From: JAPLST01 sp964397565
GTDB taxonomy: Bacteria > Auribacterota > UBA3054 > JAPLST01
DNA: 63,280 nucleotides
Assembly: GCA_964397565.1 (NCBI GenBank)
Contig: CAYNJC010000026.1
Coordinates: 1-63,280 of the forward strand
Reading direction: 5' to 3'
The position numbers and the translations under genes are program-made. Of this stretch, positions 15,814 through 24,630 are shown one piece after another. Position 1 is the first letter of the stretch; each line of letters begins with the position of its first letter. Under the pieces are notes generated by a model. That model saw nothing but the letters and a program-made list of their open reading frames with translations. It ran no database searches and was not told where the DNA came from.

Positions 15814-17216
15814 GGTTGGTTCTCCATAGTTGTTGTTGAAGTGCAGAGCATGGCGCCACTAGCCGTTTCGAGATCAATCAGCGCGGCAGCCAGGTCGGCC
15901 TTGCTGGTATGAAGGTCGCGCTGAATTTCAGCCGCTTGGATCCGGCTTTCAAAGAAAGCAAAAACATCCACCGCTTGCTTTTCGAACGCGAGGCCGTAGT
16001 TGTTCACCAACCGTTGATGCGTTGCCGCCGTTTGTTGTAGCGCGCCGATGTTGCGTTCGAGGGCTTGCACGGACGAGGCGAGGCGCATCAGCTCGGCGCG
16101 TGCGGCGCCGACGCGGGCATGATACTCGTCGCGGAGCTGGGCGCGCGCTGTTTTTTCGCGCTGCACCTGTGCCTGGTTCCGGTCGAACAGCGGGATGTCC
16201 ATGGACACGGCCAGGCCGATATTGCCAATTTTCTCATCGTCGCGCCCGCCGAAGAAGCCGACGCTCGTGCGCGGTACCTGCCCCAGCAGGGCGGCCTGGT
16301 ACCGCTCGTCCTGGCTGTCGAACTCCATCTGCATCGCCTGCAGGTCAAGCCGATTCGTCTCGAGCCCATGGATCAGCGACGAGACTGCGACTAACAAGTT
16401 TGATGGTACGCGCGGAAACGACACCTCGGATGCGACCGTCACCGCGCTACTGGTCGGCGCGCCCAGCATGTGATTGAACGCGAGGGACGCGGCCTCCAGT
16501 TCCTGCTCCACGTCAAGCCGGGCGGTGTACGCACGCAACCATGTTGCCTCGGCCGTGGCAAGATCAATGTCCGTTCGGCTTCCCGCCGCGACGGCCTCCT
16601 TCATGCTCACAAGGGCATCTTGCAGCCCGTGCTCGACTGCACGCACGGCGGCGATCTGGTCGCGCACGGCGGCGACGCGATACGCCTGTTGCCGCGCCTT
16701 CTGAGCCACGAGCCATTCCTGCCATGCAATCTGCAGGGCGACCGCGGCGTCGTGCCGGCGCGCCGCGGCAATGTTGGCCCAGAGCGGCACCAAGGACGTT
16801 ATCTCCCACTCGGCGCCTATACTAAATTCCGCGACCCTGTCCTCGGTGCCCGCGCCGACGGGAAAGGCGAATTCCGCCATTGCTTCGGGATTCGGCAATG
16901 TCCACGCCTCGATCAACTGGGCGCGGGCAAAACCGAGTTCGTGCCGGAGCACGCGCAGTTCGGGATTCGCGACAATGGCCACGATGGCCGCCTCGTCCGG
17001 TGAAAGGCCGTCGTCAAACGTGACGCGCGTCGTGCCAACCAGGGGATGCGCCACGCGGCCAGCCGCGGCCGCCAGGTCGGGCTGACGTTCAGGCGCCGTG
17101 GCTTCCGCAAGCACCACCGGATCGAGCGCGAGTGGCGTGTGCACTTGATAAAACGCGCAGCCAGAAAGCACGGCGGCGACGCAGGGGTAAAAGGCAAAAA
17201 GAACAATTCTCATCAT
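15810..17216 (-). CDS. Outer-membrane efflux protein (TolC/CzcC family)
   Basis: Outer-membrane channel of the metal efflux pump. The start at 17216 (or 17213) gives a lipoprotein signal MMRIVLFAFYPCVAAVLSGC with lipobox LSGC, as in CusC. About 468 residues. Two outer-membrane efflux (OEP) repeats are visible as long amphipathic helices: PELRVLRHELGFARAQLIEA in the first and RYQAALLGQVPRTSVGFFGG with SMDIPLFDRNQAQVQREKTA in the second, the latter a typical OEP strand-helix signature. Order CzcC-B-A on the minus strand; stop overlaps the adaptor start. The upstream 96 bases to the Cys/His-rich gene hold no terminator. Confidence 0.87.
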   Translation of the reverse strand: MMRIVLFAFYPCVAAVLSGCAFYQVHTPLALDPVVLAEATAPERQPDLAAAAGRVAHPLVGTTRVTFDDGLSPDEAAIVAIVANPELRVLRHELGFARAQLIEAWTLPNPEAMAEFAFPVGAGTEDRVAEFSIGAEWEITSLVPLWANIAAARRHDAAVALQIAWQEWLVAQKARQQAYRVAAVRDQIAAVRAVEHGLQDALVSMKEAVAAGSRTDIDLATAEATWLRAYTARLDVEQELEAASLAFNHMLGAPTSSAVTVASEVSFPRVPSNLLVAVSSLIHGLETNRLDLQAMQMEFDSQDERYQAALLGQVPRTSVGFFGGRDDEKIGNIGLAVSMDIPLFDRNQAQVQREKTARAQLRDEYHARVGAARAELMRLASSVQALERNIGALQQTAATHQRLVNNYGLAFEKQAVDVFAFFESRIQAAEIQRDLHTSKADLAAALIDLETASGAMLCTSTTTMENQP

Positions 17217-17312
17217 CGCAATAACTGCAAGTGGTGAACAGGGAAACGCAGAAGATAGGAACGGCAGCGTCACAGAACGGCCATTCCAGCAATCACGCGT
17301 CTGCGGAACGCG

Positions 17313-17750
17313 TCAGATGCGGAGTACAGTCGTACGCAGGCAGGTCAGCCGCGCACGCGCGGCCGAAGCAGAAGGAGGTAACTCAAGCAGGTGGTTGGAT
17401 GCGCCGGCGGCGGTAACGGCTGCGCCGGCGGCGGCGTATGAAGCGTGTGATGGTGCTGCCGGCTGCTTCACGCCGCCGATATTGTAGAAACTTCCGGGTA
17501 CAATGTCCGTGCATTGCGCATGGTGTTCGCATATGCAGCAATCATGCTCATTCGGCGCCTGAGGTGCAGATGGCACAGTGGGTATGGTGGCAGGCCGAGC
17601 CTGGTCGTCGGGACAGGTGCCCGCTTGGTGGCACGTGCCATCGTCGCATGTGTCAATGCACTCGATCATCCTGCTGTGCGCAACCGTGCAGGACACGAGC
17701 CACAGCAGAAACACAGCCAGATTCGCCAATGATACAGTCTTGCTTCTCAT
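17313..17750 (-). CDS. Cys/His-rich secreted protein, first gene of the metal efflux operon
   Basis: 145 residues, no family recognised. Starts with a short hydrophobic segment, LANLAVFLLWLVSCTVAHS, which could be a signal peptide or lipobox (LVSC). The mature part has two clusters of potential ligands: CIDTCDDGTCHQAGTC (about residues 31-46) and HDCCICEHHAQC (about residues 69-80). The remainder is Ala/Pro-rich. It lies directly behind the operon promoter and upstream of the czcC-like gene, so a periplasmic metal-binding or metal-sensing role is plausible. The ATG is only about 9 bases from the -10 box, so its mRNA is nearly leaderless. No Shine-Dalgarno is visible. Confidence 0.6.
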   Translation of the reverse strand: MRSKTVSLANLAVFLLWLVSCTVAHSRMIECIDTCDDGTCHQAGTCPDDQARPATIPTVPSAPQAPNEHDCCICEHHAQCTDIVPGSFYNIGGVKQPAAPSHASYAAAGAAVTAAGASNHLLELPPSASAARARLTCLRTTVLRI

Positions 17751-17759
17751 TCTGCATTA

Positions 17760-17788
17760 ATCATAGCAGAAAAGCCACGCCATGTCAA
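17760..17788 (-). promoter_or_regulatory. Strong sigma-70 promoter of the metal efflux operon
   Basis: Minus strand: TTGACA (17788-17783), 17-bp spacer, TATGAT (17765-17760). It sits immediately after the ilvD stop (17791). The predicted start near 17753 is 2-4 bases from the ATG at 17750. No obvious MerR-type dyad with a 19-20 bp spacer is seen, so if it is metal regulated the operator is not recognisable by eye. Confidence 0.75.
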
Positions 17789-17790
17789 AG

Positions 17791-19479
17791 TCACCGTAGT
17801 GCACATGCCGGCGGGACGCTCAGGACCGCGCCGGTGTTTGCGCTGGTCGCCAGCCGGCGGTAGCGGTCGAGCCAGCCGGGTGGCACGGCGTGTTCCACCG
17901 CTTGCCATGTTTTGCGCCGTGCGGTCAGCTCTTTCTTGGCAAGTTCGACCTGCAAGGTCTGATTGGGAATGTCAATCGCGATGATGTCGCCGTCGCGCAG
18001 CAGGCCGATCGGCCCGCCCGCCGCCGCTTCCGGCGAGACATGCCCGATGCACGCGCCGCGCGTGCCGCCGGAGAAGCGCCCGTCGGTGACCAATGCGACT
18101 TTGTCGCCCAGATTCTGGCCCATGATGTACGACGTCGGCGCCAGCATTTCCTGCATGCCCGGCCCGCCGCACGGGCCTTCGTAGCGAATGACCACGACGT
18201 CGCCGGCTTTGACTTTGCCGTTAAGAATGCCGTCGCAGGCTTCTTCCTGCGAGTCGAAAATGACGGCCGGGCCGCGATGCACAAGCATTTTAGGGTCCAC
18301 GCCGGCTGCTTTGACGACCGCGCCGTCGGGTGCAAGATTGCCGGACAAAATGGCCAGACCACCCTTGGCGCTGTAAGCATTGGCCAGCGGACGAATGCAG
18401 GCCGGATCTTGCGTGACGCAACCGCGAATGTTCTCACCCAGTGTGCGGCCGGTGACCGTCAGACAGTCAAGTTGTAGCGCGCCGGGCACCGCGCTGATTT
18501 CGTGCAGAATCGCGGAGATGCCGCCGGCATGATCCACATCCTCGATGTGATATGCCGAGGACGGGCTGACTCTGCAAATGTTGGGCGTCGTCTGCGCCAC
18601 GGCGTTGATGCGCTGCAAATCGTAGGCGAGGCCGGCGGCGTGGGCGACCGCCAGCGTGTGCAACACGGTGTTGGTCGAGCCGCCCATGGCCATGTCGAGC
18701 GCCAGCGCGTTGTCGAGCGCGGCTTGGGTGACGATGTCGCGCGGGCGGGTGTTGCTCTTGACCAGATTGAGCAGCATGCCGGCGGCGCTGCGCCAGAGCT
18801 CATTGCGGCGCGGGTCCATGGCTAGCATTGTGCCGTTGCCGGGCGGCGCAATGCCGAGCGCTTCACACAAGCAGTTCATCGAATTGGCGGTGAACATGCC
18901 CGAGCACGAGCCCGGGCCGGGGCAGGCGCATTGCTCAATCTCCTCAAGCTGCGCAGCGGTGATCGCGCCAACCTTGCGCGCGCCGACGCCTTCGAAGACG
19001 CTGACCAAGTCGAGCGCTTTGCCCGCGGATGATTTGCCGGCCGCCATCGGCCCGCCGCTGACGACGATGGCCGGAATGTTCACGCGCAGAATGCCCATCA
19101 GCATGCCCGGCACAATTTTGTCGCAGTTGGGAATGCAGTAGACGCCGTCGAAGCAGTGCGCGCGCAGCATCGTCTCGACGCTGTCGGCGATCAACTCGCG
19201 ACTGGCCAGCGAATACTTCATACCGGTGTGGCCCATGGCAATGCCGTCGCAAATGCCGATCACGTTGAACTCGAAGGGCACGCCGCCGGCCGCGCGAATG
19301 GCGTCTTTGACCAGCGCACCGACGCGGTTCAAATGGACATGGCCGGGAATGATCTCATTAAAAGAATTACAGACGGCGATCAACGGTTTGCCGAAATCGG
19401 CGGGTGACACGCCGCAGGCGCGCAGCAAGCTGCGATGTGGCGCGCGTTCCAGACCGGCGGTGACGGTTGCACTAATCAT
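17791..19479 (-). CDS. ilvD: Dihydroxy-acid dehydratase
   Basis: 562 residues, the normal length for IlvD, which dehydrates 2,3-dihydroxy acids in valine, isoleucine and leucine synthesis in the cytosol. Seen: the Fe-S ligand regions CNSFNEIIPGH, YCIPNCDKIVPG and GPGSCSGMFTANSMNCL, plus GRFSGGTRGACIGHVSPEAA near the C-terminus. The start at 19479 has GGGAG with proper spacing; the longer open frame upstream runs into the promoter and a repeat. A 7-of-8 stem-loop (19509-19529) lies in the leader. The stop is 3 bases from the next operon's -35. Edd is the main alternative family member, but sequence and length fit IlvD better. Confidence 0.92.
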   Translation of the reverse strand: MISATVTAGLERAPHRSLLRACGVSPADFGKPLIAVCNSFNEIIPGHVHLNRVGALVKDAIRAAGGVPFEFNVIGICDGIAMGHTGMKYSLASRELIADSVETMLRAHCFDGVYCIPNCDKIVPGMLMGILRVNIPAIVVSGGPMAAGKSSAGKALDLVSVFEGVGARKVGAITAAQLEEIEQCACPGPGSCSGMFTANSMNCLCEALGIAPPGNGTMLAMDPRRNELWRSAAGMLLNLVKSNTRPRDIVTQAALDNALALDMAMGGSTNTVLHTLAVAHAAGLAYDLQRINAVAQTTPNICRVSPSSAYHIEDVDHAGGISAILHEISAVPGALQLDCLTVTGRTLGENIRGCVTQDPACIRPLANAYSAKGGLAILSGNLAPDGAVVKAAGVDPKMLVHRGPAVIFDSQEEACDGILNGKVKAGDVVVIRYEGPCGGPGMQEMLAPTSYIMGQNLGDKVALVTDGRFSGGTRGACIGHVSPEAAAGGPIGLLRDGDIIAIDIPNQTLQVELAKKELTARRKTWQAVEHAVPPGWLDRYRRLATSANTGAVLSVPPACALR

Positions 19480-19532
19480 ACAAACTCCCTTATTGACAAT
19501 GAAAGGAAACGGCAGTCGTGAACTACCGTCAT

Positions 19533-19562
19533 AGTATACGAAGTCATCGGCACAAAGTCCAA
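19533..19562 (-). promoter_or_regulatory. Promoter of ilvD
   Basis: Minus strand: TTGGAC (19562-19557), 18-bp spacer, TATACT (19538-19533). The -35 overlaps the edge of the heptad repeat at 19554-19601, so the repeat lies at the promoter's upstream edge. The leader is about 50 nt. Confidence 0.6.
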
Positions 19563-19601
19563 CACTGAACACTGAAAACAGAAAACTGAAAACAGGCTGC
19601 C
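19554..19601. repeat. Phased 7-bp degenerate tandem repeat
   Basis: Heptamers AAAGTCC, AACACTG, AACACTG, AAAACAG, AAAACTG, AAAACAG in phase fill the space between the prolyl oligopeptidase stop and the ilvD promoter. The unit AACACTG is the same as in the tract at 7177-7253 (read in another phase). Confidence 0.7.
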
Positions 19602-21770
19602 TTACAGGCCGGCGCAGTCCAGCAGGAAGGCCCATTCCGCGCTGGTCTGCGCGATGCGCTCGCTCAGCGTCACGGCGCCGCCATGGCCGGACGCCTTCTG
19701 CTGCAGTAGCAAAATCGGCCCGCCGCCGCGCGTGGCTGCCTGCAAGCGCGCCGCCATTTTGCGCGCGTGCAGTGCATCCACCCGCGCATCATTATCACTG
19801 GCGATCAGCAAGACCGGCGGGTAGCGCACGCCATCGGTCACATGATGATAGGGTGAGTAGCGCTGCAGCCAGGCAAACTGGTCGGCCTGCGCCGCCGTGC
19901 CGTATTCCTCACTCCAGATGTTGGCCAGACCAAACAAATGGTAGCGCAGCATGTCGAGCAGCGGCACAGAGCACATCACGCCGGCGAACAAATCCGGGCG
20001 CTGGACCACGGCCGCGCCGACCAGTAGGCCACCGTTGCTGCCGCCGCTGATGACCAACCGGCGCGGGGTCGTCCAACGTGCGCGCACCAGCCACTCGGCT
20101 GCGGCAATGAAATCGTCAAAGACATTCTGCTTGTTCTCGCGCATGCCGGCGCGATGCCATGCTTCACCAAACTCGCCGCCGCCGCGCAAACTCGGAATGG
20201 CGACCATGCCGCCGGCCTCGAGCCAGACACCATAAATGGTTGAGAAGTACGGCTGCATCGAGATGTTAAAGCCGCCGTAGCCGGTAAGCAACACGGCGTG
20301 GGAGCCATCGGGCTGCGTGCCGCGCCTGCTAATGAGAAACATGGGGACGGCCGTGCCGTCTTTCGAATGATACCAAACTTGGGTGGATGTGTACGGCGAC
20401 ATGTCGAGTGGAACCGGCGTGCGATGCAACTCGGTCAACGTTGCACGCGCAACGTCATAGGCATAGGTGGTCGGCACATGCGTATAGCTGGCGAACGAGA
20501 CCCAGACCATTGGTTTCGACCAGAAGCCCCAAGCGCTGGCGGAGCCGATGCCCGGCAACGGCAGTTCGCGTTCGAACGTGCCATCAATGGCATGAATACG
20601 AATCAGGGTGCAGGCATTATGCAAATACATGGCAAACACTTTGCCGGCGATGAAAGACACGTTTTCCAGCGTGTCAGCGCCTTCGGGAATGAATGTTTGC
20701 CAATGCGCGACACCCGGTTGCGCGATGTCCGCCACCATGACGCGCTCGCGCGGCGCCTGCCAATTGGTCTTGATATAAATGCGGTCGTTGATGATGGTCA
20801 CGCTGAAGCGCGCATCGAGGTTGGTGACCACCGGCACGGGCGCGTTCGTGCTGCCGACCGGCTTGACATACACATCGGCGCGATTGAACAACCCGCGAGA
20901 GAAGACGAGCCAGCGGCCGTCTTCGCTGACCGAGACGCCATGCCAGTATTCCTTGGTGGTGTCGTCCCAGAAGACTTTCTGATCCTGTTCCGCCGGCGTG
21001 CCGAGTTTGTGGAACCAGGCGGTGTGCCAGTAGTGCTCTGCGTCGGCGGGGACGGTGCCTTTCCGCGGCTTGGCTGAGTAAAAGAAGCCCGAGTTATCGT
21101 GCAGCCATGCGACGCCGCCTTGGCGCCAGCCTTGGAACGTGTCGGGTAGCAGGATGCGGTCGGCCAGGCGCAGGACATGCAACTGCGCATCCTCATCGCC
21201 AGCGCGTGCGACGCCGTACACCAGATACGCGCCGTCCGGCGAAGGCGCAGTCTCGTCGAGCGTTTCATGCACAGCCCACGTGTTGGGATTGAGCAGAATT
21301 TCAGGGACCGCGCCGGTGTGAGCGGCGGTCATGTACAGCCACTTTTCATCCGCGGCGTTTTTGCGCGAGAAAAACACACGCGGGCCGTCCAGCACGGGCA
21401 TCGGCACGGTTTCGTCGTCATAGCGCCAGAGGCGTGCCAACTGCGGCGTCAGCCAGGCCTGCTGCGGCAGGGCATCGAGCACGCGGCGTGTCACTGCTTC
21501 CTGGTGCGCGACCCAGTTGGTGACGGCCGGCGCGGCTGCGTCTTCGAGCCAGCGATACGCGTCGGTAATGACGACGTCATGCACCAGATCCGTGACCGGC
21601 ACGCGCGGCGTGGGCGGATACACAATGGTGTTCGTGGTCATGTGACAGCCCGGCAACGTTACGAGGAGCGCGGCTGCAGCCGCGGCGCCGGCATGCCCGG
21701 CCAGTTTGCGTGTGCGCGCAGCAAGAGGACCGATGGGATGTGCGGCTGCAGAAGTGTGTGCACGCGGCAT
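19602..21770 (-). CDS. Prolyl oligopeptidase family serine peptidase (S9A), probable lipoprotein
   Basis: 722 residues with the start at 21770, which overlaps the STAS gene stop (TGATG). The N-terminus has Arg/Lys then a hydrophobic stretch ending LLVTLPGC, a lipobox, so the enzyme is probably exported and lipid-anchored. It should cleave short peptides after proline. Seen: N-terminal seven-bladed propeller region (DAYRWLEDAAAPAVTNWV is the S9A opening), nucleophile ISGGSNGGLLVGA, then DNDARVDALHARKMAA (Asp) and KASGHGGA (His) in the right order, and YGGFNISMQPYF of the oxyanion loop. Complete catalytic triad. Confidence 0.9.
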   Translation of the reverse strand: MPRAHTSAAAHPIGPLAARTRKLAGHAGAAAAAALLVTLPGCHMTTNTIVYPPTPRVPVTDLVHDVVITDAYRWLEDAAAPAVTNWVAHQEAVTRRVLDALPQQAWLTPQLARLWRYDDETVPMPVLDGPRVFFSRKNAADEKWLYMTAAHTGAVPEILLNPNTWAVHETLDETAPSPDGAYLVYGVARAGDEDAQLHVLRLADRILLPDTFQGWRQGGVAWLHDNSGFFYSAKPRKGTVPADAEHYWHTAWFHKLGTPAEQDQKVFWDDTTKEYWHGVSVSEDGRWLVFSRGLFNRADVYVKPVGSTNAPVPVVTNLDARFSVTIINDRIYIKTNWQAPRERVMVADIAQPGVAHWQTFIPEGADTLENVSFIAGKVFAMYLHNACTLIRIHAIDGTFERELPLPGIGSASAWGFWSKPMVWVSFASYTHVPTTYAYDVARATLTELHRTPVPLDMSPYTSTQVWYHSKDGTAVPMFLISRRGTQPDGSHAVLLTGYGGFNISMQPYFSTIYGVWLEAGGMVAIPSLRGGGEFGEAWHRAGMRENKQNVFDDFIAAAEWLVRARWTTPRRLVISGGSNGGLLVGAAVVQRPDLFAGVMCSVPLLDMLRYHLFGLANIWSEEYGTAAQADQFAWLQRYSPYHHVTDGVRYPPVLLIASDNDARVDALHARKMAARLQAATRGGGPILLLQQKASGHGGAVTLSERIAQTSAEWAFLLDCAGL

Positions 21771-22084
21771 CACGCAATGTTGAAGAGGTCGTCGAAGCGC
21801 GCGATAGCAAAGATTTTTTTCACTTCGGGCCGGCAACTAATGATGGAGAAATTGCCCTTGGGTAATTGTTTGGCCGACACCAGGCAAATGCGCAGGAAGG
21901 CGGAGACGACGTACTCCACCTGGGCCAGGTCAAAGGCCACCGCGGCGTTGGGATTTTCAGTCAGGACGGTGGCAATGTCAGATGCCACTGCGGTTGACAG
22001 GTCGGCGCAGAGCGCGCTGGTGAGTTTGCCCGCAAAATAGCGCGTGTACGTGTTGGCGTCGGCGTTGTATTCCAGGTGCGACAT
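21770..22084 (-). CDS. STAS-domain protein (anti-sigma factor antagonist-like)
   Basis: 104 residues with the pattern of a single STAS domain: an N-terminal strand pair (TYTRYFAGKLTSALCADL), a middle strand AVAFDLAQVEYVVSAFLRIC where the Ser sits at the position phosphorylated in SpoIIAA-type proteins, and a final helix (KKIFAIARFDDLFNI). No partner kinase or sigma factor is in the window. It lies 24 bases after the aldehyde dehydrogenase gene and its stop overlaps the peptidase start, so all three probably share a transcript. Confidence 0.7.
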   Translation of the reverse strand: MSHLEYNADANTYTRYFAGKLTSALCADLSTAVASDIATVLTENPNAAVAFDLAQVEYVVSAFLRICLVSAKQLPKGNFSIISCRPEVKKIFAIARFDDLFNIA

Positions 22085-22108
22085 GGCGTCTCTGGGTGTG
22101 GGTGATCG

Positions 22109-23539
22109 TCAGAAATTTCTTGTGTACTGCGCACAGAGCGCGTCCGCATCGAGTGTTGCATCCAGAAATGCATCCTGGTCGAACGCGCTCCATGCGGCGT
22201 TGGGCCGGCGGCGGCACAGCTTCTTTATGTTAATCAAGTGGCAGGCCGAGATATTTTCGGTGGTGATGTTGTTCCCGCCGCTGCCGCAGCCGAGCGTGAA
22301 GCTGGTGCGCAGCGTGTTGAACAAGCCGCCCACGCCGCCTTGCGAAGACGGGGTGTTGACGACCACGCGGCCGGCGTTCATCAGCTCGCTAAACTCGCGG
22401 ATGCGCGCGTCGTCGTTGGCGTAGATGGCGGCGGTGTGGCCCACGCCGCCGCGATAGTTGAGGCTGATGCAGCGGTTACACGCGGCGGCATGATTCTCCT
22501 CGACGTAAAACGCCAGGAGCGGAGCCAGCACCTCGCCGGACAGCGGTTCTTCGGGGCCGACCTTGTCCAAGGGGATCATGATGATGACCGTACCCGGCGG
22601 CAGGTCCACGCCGGCGCGCCGGCCGATTTCCAAGGCGGACTGGCCGACGATGTCGGCGCTCATGCCGCCGGTTTTGGGATCAATGGCGACCGCCTCGATC
22701 TTCTTGATTTGCGCGGGGCTGGCGAAATAACAGTGCTGCTGCTCGAAGGCTGCCCGGGCTTCCGCTTGGATGGACTGCTCGACCACGACCGCCTGTTCGC
22801 TGGCGCAGACCGTGCCATTGTCAAAGGTCTTGGAGGAGATGATGTTGGCCACGGCGAAGGGCAGATCGGCCGAACGGTCAATCAGGACGGGCACATTGCC
22901 GGGGCCGACGCCGATGGCCGGGGTGCCAGAGCTGTACGCCGCGGTAACCATGCTGGTGCCGCCGGTGGCGAGGATCAGAGCCAGGCTCGGATGGGTCATA
23001 AAAGCGTGGGTCAACTCGCGCGAGCCGCCGGCCAGGAACTGCACGCAATCTTCCGGCGCACCGGCGGCCACGGCCGCTTCATAACAAATGCGGGCGGCTT
23101 CGCCCGAGCAATTGGCTGCCCGGCGATGCGGACTGATGATAATCGGATTGCGGGTTTTGAGGCAGATCAGGATTTTGAAAATGACCGTGGAAGTCGGGTT
23201 GGTCACCGGCGTGATCGCGAAGATCGGGCCAAGCGGCTGTGCGATCTCGGTGATGCCTAACCGCTCATCATGGGTGAGTACGCCGACCGTTTTTTCAGCG
23301 CAAATGTCTTTGTACACTAACAGGGAGGCCACCACGTTCTTAATGACTTTGTGCTGCCAGACACCGAGCTTGGTCTCCTCGACTGCCATGGTAGCCAGGC
23401 TGACTCTGGCGTTGAAGGCCGCTTGAAAGACAGCCTTGACGATGCGGTCGGTCGCCGCCTGGTCGAATTGATTAAATTCGGCCGCCGCCAATAACGCCCG
23501 CCCCATCATCTCGTTTGCCTGATCTTGTTCGGTGGTCAT
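22109..23539 (-). CDS. Acylating aldehyde dehydrogenase (acetaldehyde dehydrogenase, AdhE N-domain type)
   Basis: 476 residues matching the aldehyde-dehydrogenase half of AdhE or stand-alone acetylating enzymes, which interconvert acyl-CoA and aldehyde with NADH. Seen: ITPVTNPTSTVIFKILICLK (cofactor/CoA region), nucleophile in NGTVCASEQAVVVE, GVGPGNVPVLIDRSA, and the AdhE-like TLGCGSGGNNITTENI near the C-terminus. There is no fused alcohol dehydrogenase. AAGGAGGC at 23546-23553 gives an excellent ribosome site. First gene of the minus-strand unit with STAS and peptidase genes. Suggests fermentative or aldehyde metabolism; substrate chain length unknown. Confidence 0.85.
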   Translation of the reverse strand: MTTEQDQANEMMGRALLAAAEFNQFDQAATDRIVKAVFQAAFNARVSLATMAVEETKLGVWQHKVIKNVVASLLVYKDICAEKTVGVLTHDERLGITEIAQPLGPIFAITPVTNPTSTVIFKILICLKTRNPIIISPHRRAANCSGEAARICYEAAVAAGAPEDCVQFLAGGSRELTHAFMTHPSLALILATGGTSMVTAAYSSGTPAIGVGPGNVPVLIDRSADLPFAVANIISSKTFDNGTVCASEQAVVVEQSIQAEARAAFEQQHCYFASPAQIKKIEAVAIDPKTGGMSADIVGQSALEIGRRAGVDLPPGTVIIMIPLDKVGPEEPLSGEVLAPLLAFYVEENHAAACNRCISLNYRGGVGHTAAIYANDDARIREFSELMNAGRVVVNTPSSQGGVGGLFNTLRTSFTLGCGSGGNNITTENISACHLINIKKLCRRRPNAAWSAFDQDAFLDATLDADALCAQYTRNF

Positions 23540-23585
23540 GCGGGTGCCTCCTTATGCGGTCGTTACGGAAAGTGCAATTCGTGCT

Positions 23586-23614
23586 ATTATAACAAAGTGG
23601 GTAGGGGAAGTCAA
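23586..23614 (-). promoter_or_regulatory. Near-consensus sigma-70 promoter for the aldehyde dehydrogenase unit
   Basis: Minus strand: TTGACT (23614-23609), 17-bp spacer, TATAAT (23591-23586). The leader to the ATG at 23539 is about 40 nt. Confidence 0.8.
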
Positions 23615-23691
23615 AAGTGATACATGATGAGAGGGGCCGGCAGATCGGCGCGGCGAACGATGAACGACGGGAAATGGTACAATGAAAAACC

Positions 23692-24630
23692 ATGCAGCAA
23701 ATGGAATTCATCGGCATTGAAATTGGCGGGACCAAAGTGCAGCTTGTCGCCGGCGGGGCGGATGGCGCGATTGTGCAGCGCGCGCGCTTTGAGGTGCAGC
23801 GCGCGGCCGGCGCGGCGGGCATTCGCGCGCAGATTGTGGAAGGGCTGCACGCGGTGCGGGCGGGCCGGCGGATCGGCGCCGTCGGCGTGGGCTTTGGCGG
23901 ACCGGTCAACTGGCGGACGGGCGTGGTCACGTGTTCGCACCACATTACCGGCTGGAATGGTTTTAATCTGCGCGGCTGGTTGCAGCGCGAAAGCGGCACG
24001 CCGGTGGTGGTCGAGAACGACGCCAACACCGCCGCACTGGCTGAGGCGCGTTGCGGCGCGGGACGCGGCCGCGATCCGGTGTTTTATGTGACGCTGGGCA
24101 GCGGTGTGGGTGGCGGGCTGGTTGTGGGCGGCGCGCTGTACCATGGTGCGCTGCCGAGTGAGACGGAGATCGGGCATGTGCGCCTGGACCGGCGCGGGAC
24201 ACTGGTCGAGCAGCGCTGCTCGGGCTGGGCGCTGGATCGGCGCATTCGCGCGGTATGCCGGCGGCATCCGCGCAGTGTGCTGGCGCGGCTGTCACGCGGG
24301 ATGCGCGGCGGCGAGGCGCGGCAGTTGGCGGCGGCGCTGCGGGCGCGCGACGCGGTGGCGCAGGCGCTGCTGGCGGCGTGGGCCGAGGATCTCGCATTGG
24401 GCTTGTCGCACGTGGTACAATTGCTGCATCCGGCGTTGATTGTCTTGGGTGGCGGGCTGGCGCTGGTGGGCGCACCGCTGCGCGCGGCGGTGGCACAGGT
24501 GCTGCCGCGCTTTGTGATGAAGGCCTTGTTGCCGGCGCCGCGCATTGCGCTGGCGGCGTTAGGCGAAGATGTTGTGCCGGTCGGCGCTTTGTTGCTGGCG
24601 GCCGGTGCGTATGCTCATGCACGGAGATGA
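23692..24630 (+). CDS. ROK family sugar kinase (glucokinase-like)
   Basis: 312 residues of the ROK (repressor/ORF/kinase) family without a DNA-binding domain, so an ATP-dependent hexose or amino-sugar kinase. Seen: phosphate loop GIEIGGTKVQLVAGG, GVGFGGPVNW, ENDANTAALAEARCGAG with the catalytic Asp, and VTLGSGVGGGLVV. The ROK zinc motif (CxCGxxGCxE) is absent; the region reads GHVRLDRRGTLVEQRCSGWA. The start may be 23692 or 23701; a TACAAT box at 23678-23683 lies only 8 bases before 23692, so the mRNA may be leaderless. The stop overlaps the next ATG (ATGA), coupling it to the isomerase. Confidence 0.82.
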   Translation: MQQMEFIGIEIGGTKVQLVAGGADGAIVQRARFEVQRAAGAAGIRAQIVEGLHAVRAGRRIGAVGVGFGGPVNWRTGVVTCSHHITGWNGFNLRGWLQRESGTPVVVENDANTAALAEARCGAGRGRDPVFYVTLGSGVGGGLVVGGALYHGALPSETEIGHVRLDRRGTLVEQRCSGWALDRRIRAVCRRHPRSVLARLSRGMRGGEARQLAAALRARDAVAQALLAAWAEDLALGLSHVVQLLHPALIVLGGGLALVGAPLRAAVAQVLPRFVMKALLPAPRIALAALGEDVVPVGALLLAAGAYAHARR

